Shown here piece by piece: positions 12,559-16,676 of a stretch of DNA of 16,676 nt. Source of the stretch: JAEXNA01 sp050486105 (lineage in GTDB: Bacteria; Vulcanimicrobiota; Xenobia; Xenobiales; JADMJV01); assembly GCA_050486105.1 (NCBI GenBank), contig JBJHCR010000119.1, positions 1 to 16,676 of the forward strand, read 5' to 3'. The notes below the pieces were generated by a model that saw nothing but the letters and a program-made list of their open reading frames with translations, had not been told where the DNA came from and did not search any database. Each line of letters begins with the position of its first letter. Within the stretch, counting starts at the first letter, position 1. The position numbers and the translations under genes are program-made.

Positions 12559-13269
12559 TTACCTTGAAGCCAATCGCTGTCCGGGAAGTCCATCCGGGCC
12601 TGAGTTCATGCGGTCGGCTACAAAAATGAAGTTGCCGTCTGGGTGGGATGGAGCGTTCTGCATGTTGGATTTGGTTGTCGTTTTGAGAGTTCCGTCGGCG
12701 GGGTCGGCATAAGTGACCGTCTCTCCTTCAGTCTTCACGATGGTGACGATATGGCCCATGCCTGAAGGGGAGAACTCCGGCCCATTGAGCGCGACAATGA
12801 CGGGGAGCTTTTCCTGGTTGACTTTGCGGTCGATAGTGGACCAAGAACTGGCATCGATGTTGCCGGCGTCGCTCCAGTCATAGCCGGAGCTGCGGCTTTC
12901 AGTCTTCAGAGCGGTGAGGAGATGAAAACCGTAATCTGCGTCGATGTCCATGTCGGTGAGATTCTTGCCGGTCAAGGAGTTGAGGCACATAGCCACACTG
13001 GTTTGCCCGCAAGAAATGTTGTTGCTCTGAGCCAAAGGAACGACGGGCGAGGTAGGTGCGGGTCGAATGTTCTGCAGGTTGATCTGATTCAGTAAACCGA
13101 TTTGATCCAACTTGTTCACCGCATTTGCAAGCGAACCAAACTGAGTCATAGATTGAGAGGGTTGACTGTTCAAAAGCTTGCCGAAAGCTTCCGAGTCAAT
13201 ACTCGGACCTCGCTCGATCCTTTGTTCGATTTGGCGTATTCTACTTTCGATTCGATCGATCTGACTCAA
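12559..13269 (-). CDS. C39-like cysteine peptidase with coiled-coil N-terminus (236 aa)
   Basis: A papain-like C39_2-type domain. Gln81 lies six residues before Cys87 in QSNNISCGQTSVAMCLN, the His is in SGMGHIVTIV (His173), and the Asp is in TYADPADGT (Asp189), so the catalytic set is complete. The preceding ~60 residues are a short helix of repeated I-x2-R/I heptads (SQIDRIESRIRQIEQRIE) and a linker (SEAFGKLLNSQ). There is no Sec signal or lipobox. A similar N-terminus is seen on some cell-wall enzymes exported by the flagellar system, but that link is inference. The start is TTG 13269 with AAGGAG eight bases upstream; a TATAAT lies at 13297-13292. It is monocistronic, with its own terminator. 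It may cleave peptides or cell-wall bonds; no substrate is indicated. Confidence 0.72.
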   Translation of the reverse strand: MSQIDRIESRIRQIEQRIERGPSIDSEAFGKLLNSQPSQSMTQFGSLANAVNKLDQIGLLNQINLQNIRPAPTSPVVPLAQSNNISCGQTSVAMCLNSLTGKNLTDMDIDADYGFHLLTALKTESRSSGYDWSDAGNIDASSWSTIDRKVNQEKLPVIVALNGPEFSPSGMGHIVTIVKTEGETVTYADPADGTLKTTTKSNMQNAPSHPDGNFIFVADRMNSGPDGLPGQRLASR

Positions 13270-13291
13270 AGCACTAGCTCCTTCGACTCCA

Positions 13292-13297
13292 ATTATA
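13292..13297 (-). promoter_or_regulatory. Perfect -10 box of the C39-like peptidase gene
   Basis: TATAAT lies on the minus strand 22 bases before the TTG start. No good -35 is found at the normal distance (the sequence there is around GAGACA), which suggests activator-dependent transcription. The direct repeats at 13332-13349 lie about 55 bases upstream of the expected start of transcription, a usual place for an activator. Confidence 0.5.
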
Positions 13298-13331
13298 GAC
13301 TATCGACCCCTGTCTTGTCTCAAAAAAACGA

Positions 13332-13349
13332 GTTACAAAGTTGTTACAA
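13332..13349. repeat. Direct repeats GTTACAA spaced 11 bp
   Basis: Two identical heptamers, GTTACAA at 13332-13338 and 13343-13349, lie exactly one helical turn apart in the gap between the divergent peptidase and lipoprotein genes. Tandem direct repeats with an 11-bp period are the usual site form of OmpR/PhoB-family response regulators. No regulator is identified. Confidence 0.4.
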
Positions 13350-13453
13350 TGTTATGAACGTCTGTGGCCAGTGGCAGATTGACCTTAGCAACAATGATCT
13401 TTTGCTCGAGTCGTTGAGCGAGTTTGTCTCGGCAAGATCAGGAGAATGGATCG

Positions 13454-13476
13454 GTTCGTAGGACAAAAGTCCGAAC
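13454..13476 (+). other. Short hairpin upstream of the lipoprotein gene
   Basis: GTTC (13454-13457), a three-base bulge, GGAC (13461-13464), loop AAAA, then GTCC and GAAC (13469-13476) form an eight-pair stem 18 bases before the ATG at 13495. There is no T-tract. It may be part of the 5' leader. The lipoprotein start lacks a clear Shine-Dalgarno nearby. Confidence 0.3.
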
Positions 13477-13494
13477 GCTCGAAAGCCCGTTTCC

Positions 13495-15294
13495 ATGCAT
13501 CACACAAGTTCGTACTTTCACTGGTACAGGGTCCTAGTATTCGCTTTTTTTCTTTTATGTGCCTCCATCGGCTGCGGTGGAGGGTCGAGCACCTCGGTGG
13601 GTGGGGCAACAACCGGGTTTGAACAGCAACCGCCTCAGAATGTGACCATCACTGTCAGGCTCGTTCCGAATGAGGACCCGTCTACCAGCAACCAAGAGAT
13701 TCCCGCAGAGCCAGATCCCGACGAAGACAGGGAATTCTCTCGTGTTGAAGCCGCCTTGATGCAGAACGGAACCGTCGTTACTCTCTCAGAAGTTTCGGTG
13801 CTTCCCGGAGCCGGCCAGACTCAACTTTCGTTGCTTGCCGTGCCTCCGGGTGCCTACGAACTGGTGGTTCGAGGTTACAACCTGGATGGAGTCTTGATCG
13901 CAAGTTCGGTGGCGAATCTCGATGTCGGATTGGGAGCGGCAAGCAGCATCACCTTAGTCTTAAGGCCCGGAGTGATCGTTGAGACCGGTCCTATCGCTCG
14001 CCCCATCACTTATACGACTTCTCCGGGGGCGACCTTGGTGGTCGGACCTGAAAGCGGAGTGCTCAGCAACGACACCAGCCAGGGAGGCACCGCCAGCCTG
14101 ATCACTGGACCGACTCAAGGGACCCTTGCCCTCGAGGCGGACGGAAGTTTTACCTACACTTCCAACCCTAACGCTGCCGACAGCGACAGTTTTGTCTATC
14201 AACTCAGCGACCCGAACGGAACTGCCCAGGCAACCGCGACCATCAACTTCACGCCAGCCGGGACCGAGAACCTCGCCTACATCTACGTAAGCAATCCAAC
14301 CCCCAACGGTGGAGGAGGGACGGTGACCTCCGTAGCAGTGGCTCTCGACGGGACCCTCTCCGTGGTGGTAAACGAGCCGAACGTCGGACGCCCCCTGGGT
14401 ATTGCTACGACTCCTGACAAACGCTTCCTATATACCGTGAACGTACTCGGCCTCACTTTGGTCTCCTATAGTGTGGATCAGGTGACCGGACTGATTTCGC
14501 GAATAGGAGAGGAGCTTGACGTCTTGGTCTCACCTCAGACCATGGCCGTAGATCCTACTCAGAGATTCGCCTACGTCTGCCACGCTTTCGGAACCTATAC
14601 GAGCTATCTTGTGGGTGCCAACGGAGCCTTGAGCGACAACCCGAACTCTCCCCCAATCACCACGGCGGGCTTCGGGCAGAGTGGCGTTCCGGTATTTAAC
14701 GCCAGCGGGAATCGACTTTACGCTGTCAATTCCAATCTGGATAGCATCACCGTCCTAGCTGTCGATGAGACGACCGGTCAGTTGTCGTTTTTGGACCCCG
14801 ATGCTCCGGCGACCCCCACGGACCCGGGGGATAGACCTTGGGCTTCCGTGCTGAGTCGCGACGGAAACTTTCTCTATGTGGCCAACTACGGCAGCGATTC
14901 CATCAGTAGTTATGCTTTCGGAACCAACGGCGAACTGGTCCAGGTGAGTAAAATTGCCATTGATGACCTAGAGCCTCTCACTTTGAGCCTCCATCCCACC
15001 TTGCCCGTCCTTTACGCGGCAGGCGATGGTCCAGTCAATGTTGGAGGGAACGTTTACAGCTTTTCGACTCAGACAGATGGGAGTCTGACCGAGTTCGGAA
15101 CACCGGTGCCGGTGGCCCAGAATCCCAAGACGGCTCTTGTTGATCACACGGGGAGCTTCGCCTACGTGGTAGCCAGGACCGACCAAATCGATGCCTACAG
15201 GATAGGTACTGATGGGGCCCTGACCGTTCTGGATTCCTACAATTTTTTCGAACTCTCGTTCCCCAGTGGAGCGGTGATCGTCCCGGCCCAGTAG
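13495..15294 (+). CDS. Putative lipoprotein: cadherin/VCBS-like domain plus YVTN-type beta-propeller
   Basis: 599 residues. Residues 1-26 form a signal peptide with a hydrophobic core, and Cys27 in ASIGCGGGSS fits a type II lipoprotein site, though Ser at -3 is not the commonest residue. A Gly/Ser/Thr linker follows. Residues ~48-158 look like a beta-sandwich. Residues ~165-255 match the cadherin/VCBS-like repeat (VLSND..., GTLALEADGSFTYT, DSFVYQLSD). Residues ~258-599 form a seven-bladed propeller of the lactonase/YVTN type, with recurring blades such as YIYVSN, RFLYTVN, RFAYVCH, NRLYAVN, NFLYVANYGSDSISSYAF and SFAYVVA. It is probably anchored at the cell surface or in the periplasm, for adhesion or scaffolding; the propeller need not be a lactonase enzyme. 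The ATG at 13495 has no strong ribosome-binding site. It is divergent from the peptidase gene. Confidence 0.85.
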   Translation: MHHTSSYFHWYRVLVFAFFLLCASIGCGGGSSTSVGGATTGFEQQPPQNVTITVRLVPNEDPSTSNQEIPAEPDPDEDREFSRVEAALMQNGTVVTLSEVSVLPGAGQTQLSLLAVPPGAYELVVRGYNLDGVLIASSVANLDVGLGAASSITLVLRPGVIVETGPIARPITYTTSPGATLVVGPESGVLSNDTSQGGTASLITGPTQGTLALEADGSFTYTSNPNAADSDSFVYQLSDPNGTAQATATINFTPAGTENLAYIYVSNPTPNGGGGTVTSVAVALDGTLSVVVNEPNVGRPLGIATTPDKRFLYTVNVLGLTLVSYSVDQVTGLISRIGEELDVLVSPQTMAVDPTQRFAYVCHAFGTYTSYLVGANGALSDNPNSPPITTAGFGQSGVPVFNASGNRLYAVNSNLDSITVLAVDETTGQLSFLDPDAPATPTDPGDRPWASVLSRDGNFLYVANYGSDSISSYAFGTNGELVQVSKIAIDDLEPLTLSLHPTLPVLYAAGDGPVNVGGNVYSFSTQTDGSLTEFGTPVPVAQNPKTALVDHTGSFAYVVARTDQIDAYRIGTDGALTVLDSYNFFELSFPSGAVIVPAQ

Positions 15295-15393
15295 TTTGGC
15301 TTGTGGTCTAATCTGAGAGCCTTGAGGTTGAACAAATCTTGGGCGCTGAGGCGTCCAGCCTAGCTGAGCCTTTGTGTCACGACCTCTCGACCC

Positions 15394-15446
15394 TCGCGGA
15401 ATTCAAGGTTAGGGAAGGGAGAAGCCGTTCTCCGCGAAACCGGAGA
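15394..15446 (+). promoter_or_regulatory. Leader with competing hairpins over the dehydratase ribosome-binding site
   Basis: The central segment TTCTCCGCGA (15428-15437) can pair with three partners: TCGCGGA at 15394-15400 (seven pairs), GGAGAA at 15418-15423 (six pairs, GCCG loop), or CGGAGA at 15441-15446 (six pairs, six-base loop). The last contains the Shine-Dalgarno GGAG of the gene starting at 15450. The second and third pairings exclude each other, an on/off arrangement. The rest of the 15295-15449 gap holds only a weak stem (GCTGAGGC/GCCTAGC, 15345-15364) that might end the lipoprotein transcript. No known riboswitch is recognised. Confidence 0.45.
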
Positions 15447-15449
15447 TCG

Positions 15450-16676
15450 GTGATCACTAGAGAGCGCATTTATCTGATCCTGGGAGACTTAGGTCTGGTC
15501 TGGCTTGGACTTTTTTTGGCGCTTTGGCTCAGAACAGAGTTGAGTTGGACCAGAACCCTCGGTTATCTCGAAGAGCAAACCTGGTTTCTGGCCGCCTTAT
15601 CTCTCACGGTGGTGCTGCTTTTCTGGTTGAGAGGACTTTACACCCGAGACTGGAGGTATGTGGGCATCGGTGATGCTATCGACGTGTTGGTCACATTGGT
15701 GATCGCCTTTGTACCTTTTCAGTTGATAACCCTAACCGCCCGGGGGATAGCTTTTCCCAGGGCAGGATTGGCCTTCGCTTTTCTTCCGGTCTTCTTTCTG
15801 CTCGCCGGGTTCCGTATTTTGGTTCGTCTCGGGAGTGAGTCAAAGTTGAGACGAAAGGACGGCCTACGATACTTGGTCGTCGGTTTCAACGATGCCGCCG
15901 AGGTCGCCGTTCGAGAATTGCAGCGTAGTGGGGGAGAAGCCGTTGGCTTGGTGGGTACGGAAGACAAGGGTCTTCGCCCGTCGATTCGCGGTTGCCCTTA
16001 CCTGGGACATGTTGACGAACTGGTGCAGTTGGCAGCCGATACGGCCGCTGATGGAGTCATACTTGCCGGGTTGAAGCCCGCCGCCAACCTTGCGGTGATG
16101 GAGAAACTTGAGGGCCTGGATCTCAAGCTTCGCACTCTGCCTCCGGTTTCGGAGTTGCTTCAGGGTGAGGTCCAAGTTCAGACCCTGAGACCGTTAGCCC
16201 TGGAAGATCTCTTGGAGCGAGAGCCAGTCAAGATCTGTCGGCAGAGCGTTGGCAGTTACTTGAAGGGAGAATCGGTATTGGTCACCGGCGCCGGAGGTTC
16301 CATCGGCAGTGAGATCGTCAGACAGCTCTTGCCTCTGATGCCCGAGAAAATCATCCTTTTCGGGCGAGGAGAGAACTCCATACACGAAATTCTCATCGAG
16401 GTACAGCGTTCGGTGAAAGCCAAAGGGAGTGGGGGAGTGGAGCTGATTCCCTTCATTGGGGATATCAGAGATCGACTCAGTTTGGATGAAGTCTTCTCCA
16501 AGTACGAACCCACCATCGTTTTCCACGCAGCGGCCCATAAGCACGTCCCACTCATGGAGTCCCGACCGGTGGAGGCTTGCTCTAACAATATATTTGGAAC
16601 GATGAACCTGATGGAGGCCTGTCGGAGCAACGGTGTGAAGCGGTTGATCGCCCTGTCCACCGACAAGGCGGTGGCC
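15450..16676 (+). CDS. Membrane-bound UDP-sugar 4,6-dehydratase (CapD/WbpM/PglF type), 3' truncated by window end
   Basis: 409 codons are visible and the gene runs off the window. The N-terminal ~125 residues contain about four membrane segments (near 7-25, 44-62, 80-98 and 107-124). Next comes a Rossmann-like domain (YLVVGFNDAAE near 146-156). Then the extended SDR dehydratase domain begins with VTGAGGSIGSE at 278-288, followed by GDIRDR, HAAAHKHVPLME and NNIFGTMN, and ends at STDKAVA (403-409), which includes the catalytic Thr-Asp-Lys of this family. These enzymes convert UDP-GlcNAc (or similar) to the 4-keto-6-deoxy sugar, the first step to bacillosamine, QuiNAc or FucNAc for surface glycans or glycoproteins. 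The start is GTG 15450, with GGAG four bases upstream (15442-15445); it gives the usual short cytosolic N-terminus (ITRERIYLILGDLGLV). The C-terminal SDR half lies outside the window. Confidence 0.93.
   Translation, partial: MITRERIYLILGDLGLVWLGLFLALWLRTELSWTRTLGYLEEQTWFLAALSLTVVLLFWLRGLYTRDWRYVGIGDAIDVLVTLVIAFVPFQLITLTARGIAFPRAGLAFAFLPVFFLLAGFRILVRLGSESKLRRKDGLRYLVVGFNDAAEVAVRELQRSGGEAVGLVGTEDKGLRPSIRGCPYLGHVDELVQLAADTAADGVILAGLKPAANLAVMEKLEGLDLKLRTLPPVSELLQGEVQVQTLRPLALEDLLEREPVKICRQSVGSYLKGESVLVTGAGGSIGSEIVRQLLPLMPEKIILFGRGENSIHEILIEVQRSVKAKGSGGVELIPFIGDIRDRLSLDEVFSKYEPTIVFHAAAHKHVPLMESRPVEACSNNIFGTMNLMEACRSNGVKRLIALSTDKAVA

Noticed and set aside
13360..13494. Possible cyclic-di-GMP or other known riboswitch upstream of the lipoprotein gene
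   Set aside because: A GAAAG and a short hairpin are present, but the conserved core of the c-di-GMP, SAM, glycine, cobalamin and preQ1 classes cannot be matched by eye.
1..16676. tRNA, rRNA or CRISPR arrays
   Set aside because: No cloverleaf with a GTTCGA-type T-loop and acceptor stem, no rRNA-like stretch, and no regularly spaced repeats with unique spacers were noticed on either strand.

Overview
The window is bacterial, part of a draft scaffold (there is a 10-base N gap at 6904-6913), and holds mostly chromosomal housekeeping genes with one decayed accessory pocket. Recognisable genes are coproheme decarboxylase (hemQ/chdC), an Xaa-Pro aminopeptidase, excinuclease subunit UvrB, glutamate racemase, NAD kinase, a PLP enzyme of the methionine gamma-lyase/'aluminium resistance' family, and the 5' part of a membrane-bound UDP-sugar 4,6-dehydratase. 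A lipobox-bearing protein, murI and a surface-polysaccharide gene suggest a free-living, walled and probably diderm bacterium. HemQ indicates the coproporphyrin-dependent heme branch. I cannot name a phylum with confidence. Non-ATG starts are frequent (TTG or GTG chosen for five genes).

Layout. 1-196 is non-coding with a two-copy 18-bp tandem repeat. 197-2253 (minus) is a tight three-gene operon: a 63-aa membrane peptide, a CarS/DUF46-family (CDP-archaeol-synthase-like) membrane enzyme and a 458-aa polytopic protein of unknown function. 2453-2698 (plus) is a small membrane protein whose ribosome-binding site lies inside a nested hairpin; a bidirectional hairpin terminator separates it from hemQ (minus). 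pepP runs plus from a short divergent gap. 5158-6381 (minus) holds a coiled-coil protein and a secreted protein, starting back-to-back with uvrB (plus) at a shared CATATG. After uvrB an extended -10 promoter, a terminator-like hairpin and a long leader precede the PLP enzyme and murI (plus).

10839-12483 (minus) contains a small gene with a near-consensus promoter and an operator-like palindrome, then nadK, then a broken remnant of a CheR-type PAS domain. That remnant is split by a 160-bp foldback element with terminal inverted repeats and a TA duplication. Removing the element restores the reading frame to a stop that overlaps the nadK start codon (GTGA). 12559-13269 (minus) encodes a C39-like cysteine peptidase with a coiled-coil N-terminus and its own terminator. 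13495-15294 (plus) is a cadherin-like plus beta-propeller lipoprotein. A 155-base gap with competing hairpins then leads into the dehydratase, which runs off the window.

Best leads: the foldback element and its host pseudogene, the CarS-type operon, two leaders able to hide ribosome-binding sites, and the uvrB gap, which appears to be a scaffolding artefact.
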